Assembly: GCA_960531495.1 (NCBI GenBank)
Contig: OY482862.1
Span: 6,073,114-6,137,113 of the forward strand
Direction: 5' to 3'
Origin: Zeus faber
Lineage: Eukaryota > Chordata > Actinopteri > Zeiformes > Zeidae
DNA: 64,000 nucleotides
Positions 1 through 11,492 of this stretch are shown here, one piece after another. The notes below the pieces were generated by a model that made no database searches, was not told where the DNA came from, and saw nothing but the letters and a program-made list of their open reading frames with translations. How positions within the stretch are numbered: position 1 is the first letter of the stretch; the number at the start of each line of letters is the position of its first letter. The position numbers and the translations under genes are program-made.

Positions 1-458
1 TCCTCAGCTGCCTGAGGTGGTAAAGACGCTGCCTCGCCTTTCTCAACAGAGTGTCTGTTTGTAAAGTCCATGTAAAATCCTCTGTGATGTGGACTCCCAG
101 GTACTTGAGGCCAGTCACCCTGTCAACAGAAGTCCAATTAATCACCAAAGGCGTGTGCGTCCTCGATTGTAATCCTCGCCTAAAGTCCACAATCAGCTCC
201 TTCATTTTGCTGACGTTCAGGTGTAGGCTGTTGTCCTGGCACCAGAGTGACAGGTCAGCCACCTCCTCGCGGTAGGCCTTCTCATACCAGTCGGTGATCA
301 GGCCCACGACAGTGTCGTCAGCAAACTTGATGATGGTGTTGGAGCCGGACCTGGCCACACAGTCATGTGTGTACAGGGAGTACAGTAAGGGGCTGAGGAC
401 GCAACTCTGGGAGGATCCTGTATTCAGGGTGAGGCAGCTGGACATGTGCTTCCTCACC
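1..458 (-). mobile_element. LINE copy A (CR1/L2/Rex-like), RT fragment
   Basis: On the minus strand this piece encodes the reverse transcriptase core of a non-LTR retrotransposon. It has the PQGCVLSPL-type motif region (here SQSCVLSPLLYSLYTHDCV), the catalytic FADDT motif at about 314-325, and then the thumb-side motifs NVSK, ELIVDFRR and YLGVHITEDFTW. It aligns base for base with LINE copy C over roughly 31,776-32,237. It stops abruptly at about 458, where the 3' tail of a second LINE begins; the rest of copy A resumes at about 1,441. The left end is cut by the window edge. The reading frame carries substitutions and is not expected to be active. Seen: motifs and alignment with copy C. Inferred: clade assignment. 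Confidence 0.85.
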
Positions 459-1440
459 CTAGATTCAATATTCACGATTCAAGATTCAAGAGGTTTATTT
501 GTCACATACATGTACATACTTTCATACATATATGCAGTGAAATGTAATGTAACGCACCCGGGAATAACACACAATATCTCCTAGAAAAAAATTATTTCTA
601 ATAGACCAACTAACTGACTCCTAAAACGTAATACAGTAAGTTGAATACCTTTAGAATAAAATAAAAACATATAGAATAAAATAAAATAAAATAAAATAAA
701 ATGAGATCAAATGGAATAGATAGAGGGAATATGCTTATGTATATGGAATAGGCAATTATGTATATACAGATATGTGCATTAAAGTGGCATGTGAATAAAC
801 TGAGGTAGTGCTTGGGATAATACAGCACAGTATACAACAGTACGGCGCAGCAATACGGCATCACAAACAACCCTGAACAGTGACACAGTATGCGGTACAG
901 TATGCTTCATATAGTACAGTAGGTAGTGGAGCCTATATGTGTAGCTCAGTGAGGACCCCTGGTGAGGTCAGCATTGACAGTTCTAATGGCGTGCGGGAAA
1001 AAACTCCCTCTCAGTCACTCTGTTCTCGCTGTGTGACTGCGGAGGCGCTTGTCTGACTGCAGCAGCTGGAACAGTCCGTTGTTGGGGTGATGAGGATCCT
1101 TCATGATCCTGAGGGCTCTGCTACTACACCTCCTGGTGTATAGCTCCTGCAAGGGGGTGAGGGTAGTTCTAGTGGTACGTTTAGCTGAACGCACCACCCT
1201 CTGCAGGCCCCGCCTGTCCTGAGCAGTACAGCTCCCAAACCAGGCACTGATGTTGCCTGTCAGGATGCTCTCCACTGCTCCAGAGTAGAAGGACTTGAGG
1301 ATCCTCACCGAGACCCGGAATTTCCTCAGCTGCCTGAGGTGGTAAAGACGCTGCGTCGCCTTCCTCACCAGAGTGTCTGTTTGTAAAGTCCATTTTAAGT
1401 CCTCTGTGATGTGGACTCCCAGGTATTTGAAGCTGCAATG
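459..1440 (-). mobile_element. LINE copy B, 5'-truncated, nested inside copy A
   Basis: The element's 3' end lies at the left: a GATTCAA heptamer repeat at about 461-492, then the 3' UTR shared with all copies of this family (cacataca, gcagtgaaatg, aacgcaccc), then the C-terminal pol region. That region contains the HHPNNGLFQLLQS and RVSVRILKSFYSGAVESILTGN motifs on the minus strand. Length is about 980 bases, so it is a 5'-truncated insertion, which is usual for LINEs. Copy A sequence matching C position 32,237 lies on its left, and copy A sequence continuing from about 32,240 lies on its right, so B inserted into A. Several substitutions and frame breaks make it inactive. Confidence 0.85.
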
Positions 1441-1639
1441 ACCTGCAACAACCTAACAACCTGGGGCTGGGCTGTGAGGAAGTCCAGGATCCAGGCACAC
1501 AGCATTCAGTCCAAGCCTATGGTGGGGACTATGGTGTTGAAAGCTGAACTGTAATCGATGAACAGCATTCTCACATAGGCCCCCTTCTGGGCATCCAGGT
1601 GTTTGAGCGTGGTTGGCAGTACCTGGGAGACCGCGTCAG

Positions 1640-1671
<32 letters not shown>

Positions 1672-2266
1672 TATAATCCTTAATCAGCCTCTCGAAACAC
1701 TTCATGACCACGAGGTGAGGGCCACCGGACGGTAGTCATTCAGGCAGGAAGGAGAGGCGATCTTCGGGACAGGAACGACGGTGGACCTCTTGAAGCAGGA
1801 CAGGACCACTGATTCAGCCAGGGAGATGTTGAATATTGTAGTGAACATCGGAGCTAGCTGGTTAGCACAGGTTTTCAGTACTCGCCCAGATATGCAGCCT
1901 GGGCCCTCAGCTTTCCTGGTGTTCACCCGCCTCAGAGCCTTCCTGACCTCCTGCACGGACACTGAGAGTGCGCGCTCATCCCCAGCGGTGTAACTCCAAT
2001 TAGCCGGCGAGCTAGCGGTGCTGTTGCCAGACTCAAACCGCGCATAAAAGGAGTTCAGTTGGTTGGCCAGGGAGGCGTCCACACTCGTGGCTGGGGAGGA
2101 GCTGCTTTTGTAGTTTTTTATCGTCCGCAGCCCCTGCCACAGGCGTCTTGTGTCCCCCTGTACCATCTGTAGCATCCTTCACCGCCCTCCGCGGATTGTA
2201 AGACGCCACTTTCTAATTGTCCATATTTCCCGATACACGACCGTCGTTGTAAGCGGCCGTGCGAGC
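1441..2266 (-). mobile_element. LINE copy A, 5'-ward continuation
   Basis: This resumes copy A after the nested copy B. The minus strand encodes the finger and palm lead-in of the RT, with recognisable motifs RKAEGPGCISGRVLKTCANQL, FNISLAESVV and CLNDYRPVALTS, preceded by NSFYARFESGN. It aligns with copy C at about 32,240-33,130. About 75 bases of the coding sequence present in C are replaced here by an AT dinucleotide array at about 1,641-1,667, which removes part of the RT. Similarity to C is lost just after the shared gcggccgtgcg at about 2,266, so the copy is 5'-truncated there or has diverged beyond recognition. Confidence 0.8.
1641..1667. repeat. (AT)n microsatellite inside LINE copy A
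   Basis: A pure TA dinucleotide run about 27 bases long sits where other copies of the LINE have RT coding sequence. It is a later change in this copy. Confidence 0.9.
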
Positions 2267-2647
2267 TTTCCTTGTTCCTGTTCTATTTTTCCGACACCTC
2301 GCTGGATCTTGAACGCATCACTCACTTCTGCACTTGAGTGGAGTCAACTCGACGTGGTGGGGACCAAAGAGATAAAATATCAATCGAACAGACATCTACC
2401 AGGTGAGAAGGTACATAAACACATACACAGACGCCTAATTTGTAATTTCTAACCACTACAGAGCGATGGGATCTCTACCACACACTGGACACGGTGCCAA
2501 TGTACATTCTCTATCAGAACCTGCAAATTTATAGTACATAGTATGATGACGTCATAAAGCATCTTACTGTGAATCTCATCTCCTTCATTTTGTTTGCGAA
2601 CAGTGGCATGTCGGTAAAGCACAACCACCTGGATTCTTGAGGTCATA

Positions 2648-2893
2648 TTTGGTCGGTTTTTCACTAATTTCTGTTCCATATGTCGATTGATTTGGATGAA
2701 ACTTAAACCACAAGATGTTTGTGACATATCGGTTCAAACAACACCTCAACCGTGTTAGTAACTTCTGTCATTGGTGTGTTTCAGATACTTTTAGCCCCAT
2801 TGTAAATACTTTGGTGTTCGATGACCATGTCTGTGATTTGAATCAAATTTGGTCGGTTTTTCACTCATTTCTGCTCCATATGTGGATCGACTT
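2648..2893 (+). repeat. Direct repeat of about 45 bases, 200 bases apart
   Basis: The sequence starting atttggtcggtttttcact and continuing through atttctg, tccatatgt and gat appears at about 2,648-2,692 and again at about 2,847-2,891, with only a few mismatches. The DNA between is partly alike. This is either an old tandem duplication with a period near 199 bases or two units of an unclassified dispersed repeat. Confidence 0.75.
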
Positions 2894-4399
2894 ATAAACT
2901 CCACTACAACTCAGTCTCTACCCAATACCTTGCGTTGCTCACTTCCGCTTACGTCACGATCCCGAACTCTATAGGCTAGCCAGACAGTGTTGTGTGAATT
3001 TAGTGGAATGTGTAAATAGGATTATGATTTCTCTGATATGATTTGCTCTCTACCCTGAGCACTCGGACCACAACCCTATCTATTCTTTCACGTTATGTTC
3101 TATAATCTAATACTATCTATACCTATTTAATATTATAATTTTTACAGATTTATTCTGGTTCGGATATCACAGATGATGCCGTTTCCCTCCACACACCACT
3201 GGAGTACTTCCAGAAGTTGTTGAGTACAGCTTTCAAAAGAATTTAACATATGTAAACACCAACAGACTTGTTGGTCAGACAAAACACCAGTTGTTTTTTT
3301 AGTAATAAATGACTATCCATAAAAAAATTCATGATACTATTATGGGGCTAAATAAATAATCAACTCTGCAAATTAACCCTTAGAGGTTTTGTTCTGACAA
3401 TGTGAATTTGATACAGAAAGTCTGCTCCCAACTAGGGCCAATGTTGCAATATTGCATAATTTCCCCTAAAAACGTAATGACTTTTTAGAGAGGGCTCCTA
3501 CAGTACAACTTTCATCTGAAAGGTGAAAAAAATGTTTTCTCTTATTTATTTTTCTCTGTATTTGGTCTTTACAGGGTTAAAGGGCAACTTGCAGGTTGTC
3601 ACGCTAAGTCAATTTGTGTGTGGGGAAAATTTGTCACAATTTGATTTAGGAATTATTGAAAAAAAAAGTATTGGATTTACAGATGGGCTTATTTTTGTTC
3701 TACAATTAGCCACGGCCACCTAATAATCGTTGCACGCAACTTGAACGTGACGTCACACAAGGGAGACGCGTGCGACAGTTCTACAGTGAATGACGACTTA
3801 GCAGGTGGAGGAGGTGCGGAGAGACGCTCAGAGTGTGTTTTCATTTTCGATTTTGCTTTCTTTCCCAATTTCCGACTTGTATGAACCCAAAAATGTGAAG
3901 GTAACTGCCTCCCGTCGCAGCGGAGCCTGGCCACAACAGAGCGCAACCCCCTCCTCCCCCATCAACCACAGAGGGGTGGCAGGGGCAGGTCAAGGGCTGC
4001 GATTGTCAGTGTTTATTAATGGGCCCCGCAGAGGGGAGTGACAATGGGGTGATCTCTGTGATGATGATGTCTTATTGCTTTCCACGAGCGCCCCCCGGGT
4101 CGCATGCATATTTATGACGCGCCACCACCTTGACGCCAGCTAGAAATATCTGTTTAACGCCCCCCACACCCCCTCCCCGATGGATGGAGAGGGACCCTTT
4201 AGTGTGCTTGCAGTGTGTTTGCAGCATGGTTGCAGCGTGCCGCGGCGCCACGCTACCTTTAACCACCGAAGAGTGGTAAAGGTACCGCAATCTTTTCATT
4301 CTTTCTTTGCTCTCATTTCCTTTCTTTCGAGTTGACATGCGGGAACCGAGACGTCGCACAGAGTAGGAGAGTAAGGGATTGTGCTACCGGTCTCCCGCA

Positions 4400-4760
4400 G
4401 TCCCACCTCACATAAATCTTCACGGTGCTGATGTCAGCGGGTCTTATTAACCGAATGTCGTTTTGTCCGCCGATTGAATTAATTTGAACTAATTGGCGGG
4501 ACAGATTGATTTGTGACACGACATGTGTATGTATTAAATATTAACAGCCAGAAAGTCCCCAGGGACGGCGGGGGATTTTAAAGGGCAACTCCCAGGCAGT
4601 CTTTTGACTGATTAATACGAGCTGCTCCTTGTAGACGGTTTTGTTGTACTCATTTATTCACGCCTTTTCACAGTACTACACTTCTCAGTCTTTTGTCGCA
4701 TTTTTTCTCCCTCTCTCTCTCCCCCTCTCACAATGACAAGGCCACCGAGCGATTTAAGAG
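4400..4760. promoter_or_regulatory. Candidate conserved non-coding element (TAAT-rich)
   Basis: This stretch has high complexity and no open frame. It contains several homeodomain-type core sites, including ATTAATTTG and AACTAATTGG within 20 bases of each other near 4,475-4,500, plus TATTAAATATTAA and GACTGATTAATACGAG further on. Such composition is typical of developmental enhancers in teleost gene deserts. Conservation itself cannot be seen from one genome, so this is inference only. Confidence 0.3.
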
Positions 4761-5509
4761 CACTCTGATTCATTACTTATTTAAATGAGCAAGGACGGTG
4801 CTGTTATTAATGAAAACCCCATCACAACGGAACGACATTATAAGATGGGAAAACAAATAAAGTGCAAGAAAAAACAGACGACGGGACGTGTTTAATGTGC
4901 AAACGTTGCATACGCCGGTTTTGACTGAGAGAAAAGACCCCAGATGTGCGTCCAAGTGAAAATGAAGCTTGTGCTCATCGCAAATGGTCGAATAACTGAG
5001 CTTGTCTGACTTTTTCGGGCCGCGAATCTTGGACCGTCAAATGGACCAAAACACGGGTGGTCACTGGCGGTGAAGGCGGCCATCTTGGACGCTCCCCGTG
5101 GCGCGACTCTGGTAGTTGAACTGACATGTAAAAGATGGCATACTTCAAAGAACGACAGAACTTAAAAAACAACCACCTGCGAACGTGTCCCTGAAAACTC
5201 TTGTCGACAGTGGGAGGTCTGCCAATCGTTGGCAAAGCGGTGAATGCTTTGCACAGGGTTGGGGTACTCGTTTTGAGACTTATTTTGGTGCGGTTTCACC
5301 ACCAATATACCGACGCCTTCAATATGCCATAGTGCACTTATCCAACGAATCTAAGGAACAATCGAGCTCGCAAAAAAACCCCCAGAGATTTGGCGATTTG
5401 AGGTTCTTCCCATCGGAATCGGCTTCGTCATTCCCATCACCCCCCGCCCCCCCTTTTTTTTTTTAAACAAAGAGCGAGAAATCTCTCCTTCCCTGCCAAC
5501 AAGTTGTAG

Positions 5510-5860
5510 GAGTTATCACGCTCCTCCGCGATTCGGTACGGCATTGTAAATCCAGCGCCTGCCTCGTCCCCGCTTCCGCTGTCAGATGTGCTCTGAAGCT
5601 GTATTTCAGTCCCCTACCCCGCTGCCCCCGTCCCCGCCCGCCAGCGGCGTGCTGCCTGAACGGCGGAATAACGAACGCTGTCTCGATACGATGTCACTCC
5701 CGTTTTAGACTTCCCGACTCTCCCCTCTCTCCGTCTTTACGAGTCTCTCCGTATCTATTTTTCGGGGATGGTCCCTCTCTCTCTCCTCCGCGACGCCCTC
5801 GTTCCACATCGAGATCACGCTCTCCCCTCGGAGTAAAATCACCTACTCACCCGGTGAATT
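5510..5860. promoter_or_regulatory. CpG-rich, pyrimidine-rich tract
   Basis: CpG dinucleotides are clearly denser here than in the flanks (for example cgcgattcggtacgg, ccgcccgccagcggcg and gcggaataacgaacg). The tract lies beside long CT-rich runs. It may be a small CpG island or an orphan promoter. No start codon context or splice site pattern singles out a gene. Confidence 0.3.
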
Positions 5861-6629
5861 GGCTCGCCCCCCTCTCTCCCTCCTCGTCCCTCGACTGCTG
5901 CATTGCTGCGATCCTGTCATTTGCCAATGCACACAAATTGAGAGAGGCATTTTCTCTTGGTGGGGAAGGGGTTTGACGGTACTTCAGAGGGAAGAGGTAG
6001 CCCTGGCTACTACTTCCACTTCAATAGACTATTGCATGGACTACTGCTTACCCCCTCGTAGGTTGCTTACCCCCTCGTTCAGAGATAACTGGGATCGAAT
6101 GACAAAATTGCCCGCCGAGTATTCTAATATTTAAAAAACACCGACGCCAGATACTAACCGCCGACGGCTTTGAGGGGAGGCTCAGAGCGGCCTCCAATAA
6201 ATGTTTTTCTTGGCTCTGCAGAGCGTGTGAAAAGTGTTGTGGAAAACACTGCGAGGTGCCTGGATTAAATTAAATGAAACGTTGGTTTCGAATCTAGTTT
6301 CCCCTGCCTTTTAAAAAAAATTTGAACTTTTCAATCTTCACTTTGGCATTGACTTTTGTGAGGACACCATCCACCTTCCTGCCTCTGCCGCTTCCTAACG
6401 AGAGCCAGAGTGAAAACCGTCCCAACCTACAGTGTATTTGTTGCTCAGCATTTTATTCTTGTTTATATGGGGAACTACTAAATATTTATACTATTTTCCC
6501 ACTTCCTATCCTCTAAGTCTGTACATATACCATGTTTACCTTCACCATGTTTGCCTCTGTTGTGCATATCTGAAATTTATGGACACCCCTCCAACCAGTC
6601 ACAATTTGACTATGCACCCAGTCCATGGA

Positions 6630-6732
6630 ATGTGTGTGTGTGTGTGGGTGTGTGTGTGTGTGCATGCATGCGTGCGTGCGTGCGTGCGTATGTGCTTTTG
6701 CTTTGTGTGTGTGTGTGTGTGTGTGTGTGTGA
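6630..6732. repeat. (GT)n / (GCGT)n compound microsatellite
   Basis: Two GT runs flank a block of gcat and gcgt tetramers and a short unique spacer. The long frames on both strands here are repeat translations (CVCVCV, HTHTHT) and not genes. Confidence 0.95.
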
Positions 6733-9700
6733 GTATAGATATACAGTGTGTGTATATGCACATGTATAGTCTTAAAATTCTTTCTTTCTAACTATCATGT
6801 TTCTAATCAGACTGCCCAGCTGCCATCCACCCACCAGCCCCATATCATTTTCAAAATAGAATGCAATTCGTTAAATACATTAAAACCTCAATCTACTGTA
6901 GGCACCAGCGAGGGAATAAATCATTCTGCCAGATGCTGAAGGAGAGCCTGATTACTCCTCAGCGTGTCTAGGAAATAAGGCTATTATTTAGGCATGCACC
7001 GGGGAAAACGAAAAAGATAAATAAAAAATATTAAAAAAACACAGCCACATTGTGGAATACGCATTTGAGGGTTTTTTTTTTCTATCAATTCAACTGTGTC
7101 CTCTGTACAACACTGAGGACCTTCATCTTACTCCACACACTCTTTCAGAATTGAACCTGCTTCCCACCCTCTCCAATGGATTAGTACCATGATTTGGGGG
7201 GGAGGTAACAAATGGAAAAAGCGGGGATGAGATACCAACCAGCATGTTCATTTATTTTTTACTTACTTTCATGTCCCTTTTTACCTTTTTTTCAATATTT
7301 GGTAGCCAAAAGTTCACATTTTGACATTTTTCCCATTTTCCAATACTAGCCTAATCAAAATGACACATTAAAATGGGTACGTGTTGGCTCTATTTATTCA
7401 CCTAATAATATAATCATAGAGAATTTTACACAATATCAATATTTTCCACAATGTCTGCTAATATATTCTATTCCTTGTGAAAGCAAGTGAAGTCTGTGAC
7501 CTTGAACAATATGCAGTGCTATATATATATTATATCTAAACCTTTTTGGTTTTTAAATGAAACTCAGACCATAGTTGTGAGGAATTTTCGGTCCTAAACA
7601 ACTAAAAATCCAAAATGGTGATTTACGATATGACAATTGGTTTCATCACCAGCAAGCCATTGCTCTTATAGATGGCCTTTCACTGTGTCTCACTTTGTGA
7701 TGGTAGAAATGGTGTTGACCATACTGTGGCCCTTCAGTTGTAATTTGACAGATATACAAATAATTGCAGTGTTTGGCTTCACATGCTCTCTTTCACACAG
7801 CCACGACTTTCTCAAATGATTTACCCTAGGAAAAGCTGTTTCGGTCAATTTGAGATATCACTCACAGGCACAAACAAAGGCAATTTAGTTTCTGTCTTAT
7901 TGTGCTTGCTTTAGTGTTACCTAAGGCTATGTAGAATGGCTCTATCAAGCCTCCTAACTTAATCTGCCATTTAGGCTCAGATGGTGGGTGTGGTGGGGGA
8001 GCCATCATGACTTGGGATTGGAAGAGAAAAGTAACCAAGGAAACCGTAGTGCTTTTAAGTGTTGTGAATTGGTTAAAACTCATTTACCCGTAATGTGAGT
8101 TGAGAGATGGCTGAAGAAAACACGATCAACCAGCAAACTGAGACACAACTCAATTTGCTCCGGCGCCAAGCCCTATTCCTGCAAGTGCTGTGTTGCGCGG
8201 CTGGTGTATTCCAAATGTCGCAACCACGACCGCGAGGGTTCTTTATGGAAATTCGCAACGTAATTAAGGAGAGCGTTTGGAAGGTAGCCTCATAAATAAT
8301 GTAAATTTGGATGTGTTAAACAACCCTGACAGCCAATGCTGGCGCTGCAGATCATGAACATCAGGAAAGGCTGAGCTGGTCCGTCTGGTCATCAGGTGAC
8401 TCCCTTGGAGTGCCATAAATTGACGGAAACCTGGGGTCGGTGGTATAGAGCAGGATAAGAGGGATAGCCCCAACGAGAAGCAGTCCCTATTAATAACAGT
8501 CCGAATGGGATGCGTGTAAACTCCGTGGACGGATATTGTGAGTACAACAGGAAACCTATAATGAAACCTCTACGGCACATACGCCGTCTGAAGGACAGTA
8601 GGGAGTGTCATCTGCACCTCGTTTATCACCTTTCAGTGTAGATTGATGAACCGCAAATCAGATAATGATTACACACGAGCAAAGCTGTTTGCATTATGCC
8701 CCTAAGCTGTCAATGATATCGCCACCATAACCACTACTTCTGACCACTGCGGTGCGACCAAAGCGCCAATACCCGTGAAATGGGAAATGTGAAATACCCG
8801 TGGTGACATGACACGAGCCTCTTGGCGCAGAGTTTGTTGTTTGATCGCGGTGAAATACATCACTCACAACTATTTCCGTTGCTAGATATTGGTTGTCAGC
8901 GCATATAAATGCACCGAGCCATTAAAAATCCCTCCTCGTTGCGGAGCTAAATAGCGGTAGGATCTTCACATGGCACAATTATGAGCTATTTTCCCCCTTC
9001 TTCATTTGTAATTTTTCTCTCGTGTTCCAGAAAGGAATTATGCAATTTTCAATCTTAAAAATAAATGCTCATCATTCCATCCAACCACACAGCCATCAAC
9101 GAAAAAGTGATCATTCTAGACATTTTTGGACTGGAATTTTATGTCGCCCACAAACCCAGCATGCGGGTTTTGACTTTTACCACTTTTTGCAAAACCGCTC
9201 CAGGCTCTAAGAATGAGGTCCATACCTTGATTTAAGGATATTTCACCCAGAGTGCGGGATAGTCTGAGCGGGTGTTGATTCAGCCTGAGGGTCTGTGACG
9301 GATGTGGCTGATGTCTGCATGCCACATCTCCAGGAGTGTGTCCCCTTTGATATTCCCTGACTCCGGGGCGTGCATAAGCGTGTTGAGAGAAGAAGTCAAG
9401 GTCACTCCCACTCCCTCTGTCGCCAGAGCCTCATGAATATTATGATTAATCAGGGTTCTTTGGCTCGAATTAATGAGTAACCCTGCATTGTTGTGTGTGA
9501 CTGCAAAGCCCATAGGTCATGGGCAGCTTCATTGGTTTTGCTGCCATCAATTTAATAACCAGTACCCTTTATTGGATGGGGGGGGTTTAATATCAATATT
9601 GATTATGTATACTGAGTCATGTATGGTCCGTGCTCGTTGTGAAATCTTCATGGCTCGTTGAGCAAATTGATTTAATGGCAAAAAACGCGTGTCTGATCAA

Positions 9701-10930
9701 TTCACCTTCATCTTTAATTAGTGTACTTTTTTCCCGTTTATCGCCAGAGAATTGAATTATCAGGAGAAGTGCGTTGATGTGCCGATGGCGCAGTGCAAAC
9801 AAAATGGATTTAAGGCGTCGATGCATTAAAGCAAATTTGTTTAACACGTAATTAGAGCCGCGAGGAGAGACGCGGAGAGAGGCAGTTTCCGTTTAAAAGC
9901 GGGTTTTGTTTTGTTGTTTAATCAGCCCCCGGGTAGCCGCTAGGGAGATATTATTTTCAAGTCGCTGTATATATCCAGACGTCACGGCATAATGCTGACG
10001 TTTGTGGTGCTGGTAAGACACAAGGCTCAGGTCACCCTTCTCCTCGACGACAAGCCGGCGTCGCCGCTTGTTCGTTAACGCTGATTCGTCGTGGAGGCCA
10101 ACGGCGGCAGAACTGCAGAGGCCTCCGAGTGACAGTGTCGCCCACTCTCTACCTCTCACCGCGCCCAAGTGGAAAAAAAAGGTGTCTCATTCCAAGCCTT
10201 CCAGGTCTTCACCCACTTTATTTATTTATCTATTTCGGTTCTTTATTTCTTTTGCAAATTGAGTTGTTACTCCAAATTTTTTATATATTTTTTCTGCCGA
10301 ATGGGCCGTGCGGCTTCAGACAGGCCCACGGGGGAAAGGCTTGATGGGTGGCGGACAGGGATTCACACGCTGGAAGGATTGAGCCGCTCTCTGAATGTCA
10401 TCATTAGCAGTGTTTTTTTTGGGGGGTTTTTTCGGGTTCACTCGATGCAATGATTTTCACAATGCTCCGCGGAATCCCCGGTAGAGAACGCCGAACATGC
10501 ATCTATGCCGTTCCGCTTTTATTGTTGTCGTTATCTGTCGAGCACTTGTAAAGTGGAGATGAACAATAATGTGGTAACATACAAATGACCTTTGGGTCCC
10601 GCATGCGATAAAAGATTTACCAGATAAACCATCACGGAAACAGGATTTGAGGTAGTGAGCGGGAGGATAATGACAAATTTTCTTCATGAGGCTGTTTGTT
10701 GTTAAGAATATGTATTACATGTAAATATGCATTCTATATATATATATCATAGATATACAACATACAGTACTTAAAAAATATATTCTCTTACATTTCATTG
10801 AAATAATTATGCTGTACATTCTTGAGCTGTTTATTATTAATATTATTCCTTTATTACTTATTTTATTTGATACTATTGGACTTCTTATTGTGTGTAGTAT
10901 ACTGTATATTGTGAATTTAGAGTAAATTCT
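6733..10930. other. Non-coding interval, no gene recognised
   Basis: No coding or RNA gene is supported. The interval is high-complexity DNA, AT-rich overall, with patches that look like regulatory elements (a MEF2-like CTATTATTTAG near 6,980, and 9,640-9,900 listed separately). Open frames are all under about 95 codons and have no recognisable domain. Confidence 0.6.
9640..9900. promoter_or_regulatory. Candidate conserved non-coding element
   Basis: This is high-complexity sequence dense in octamer- and homeobox-like words: TTGATTTAATGG, CTTTAATTAGTG, AATTGAATTATC, ATGCATTAAAGC and CGTAATTAGAG. It has no transposon signature and no extended frame. Its look is that of a developmental enhancer core, but this is a judgement from composition only. 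Confidence 0.3.
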
Positions 10931-11036
10931 CCCATTCATAGTATGTCATGCTTCCCCATTGAGCTGCTGCATCGCCTGAATTCCCCCTGCGGAGATCAAT
11001 AAAATACTATCTTATCTACTCTTATCTTTTAACATA
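10931..11036 (+). mobile_element. LINE 3' end, L2-like tail
   Basis: The phrase gaattccccctgcggagatcaataaaatactatcttatct is the typical 3' end of teleost L2/RTE-type LINEs: a stem region, an AATAAA-like signal and a short (TATCT) repeat. Only the last hundred or so bases are recognisable, so it is a strongly 5'-truncated copy in plus orientation, unrelated to the GATTCAA-tailed family. Confidence 0.6.
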
Positions 11037-11118
11037 TTTCCATATGCCACGTTGCACATTGTTCATCTCATATTTTAAATACTACTCTTTTTGGATTACA
11101 TTAAAAATAATACATTGT

Positions 11119-11119
11119 A

Positions 11120-11180
<61 letters not shown>

Positions 11181-11203
11181 ATAATAATAATAATAATAAT
11201 ATT
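11119..11203. repeat. (ATT)n followed by (AAT)n
   Basis: A run of TTA/ATT trinucleotides of about 58 bases flips to ATA/AAT trinucleotides for about 25 bases. The two halves are complementary and could fold into a hairpin. The translated poly-isoleucine frame is an artefact. Confidence 0.95.
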
Positions 11204-11290
11204 ACTTATTTTATTTTACTTTTTGAGCTTTTACTTTTTGATTGCATATTACTTTTTTCCAATAAAGTACTATCTTATCTTACCTACAGT
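11204..11290 (+). mobile_element. Second L2-like LINE 3' tail
   Basis: The stretch ends in ccaataaagtactatcttatct, the same tail type as at about 11,008-11,035. Either two truncated insertions lie side by side or one tail was duplicated around the trinucleotide repeat. Confidence 0.5.
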
Positions 11291-11427
11291 AGTATGATTA
11301 TAATGGTGTGTTGGTGCACACGCATAAAACAGATTCATTCCTTCATTTCAATCAGATTTCTATATCCCTCCCACCACTTGTAACCCTATGCTGCAAGATC
11401 ATTGCCACTATTTGATCGCCTTATTTT

Positions 11428-11492
11428 TAATAGAAAGCACTTTGAGTTGCATTTCCTGTTTGAAAGGTGCTATACAAATAAAGGTAAATAAT
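11428..11492 (+). mobile_element. SINE/LINE-like tail with ATT repeat
   Basis: The sequence agcactttgagttgcatttcc, then gaaaggtgctatacaaataaa ending in ATTATTATT, matches the widespread teleost tail carrying an AAAGGTGCTATAYAAATAAA motif. Only the tail is visible and the family cannot be named with certainty. Confidence 0.55.

Larger units (their letters stand above)
2267..6629. other. Non-coding interval, no gene recognised
   Basis: No exon, transposon or RNA gene can be supported here. The DNA is of mixed composition: AT-rich at 3,000-3,700, GC-rich at 3,900-4,300, and rich in homeodomain-like TAAT motifs at 4,400-4,760. Open frames here are short, overlap one another on both strands and show no family motif. 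Two sub-regions are listed separately as candidates, a TAAT-rich tract and a CpG-rich tract. A short direct repeat at 2,648-2,893 is also listed. Confidence 0.6.
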
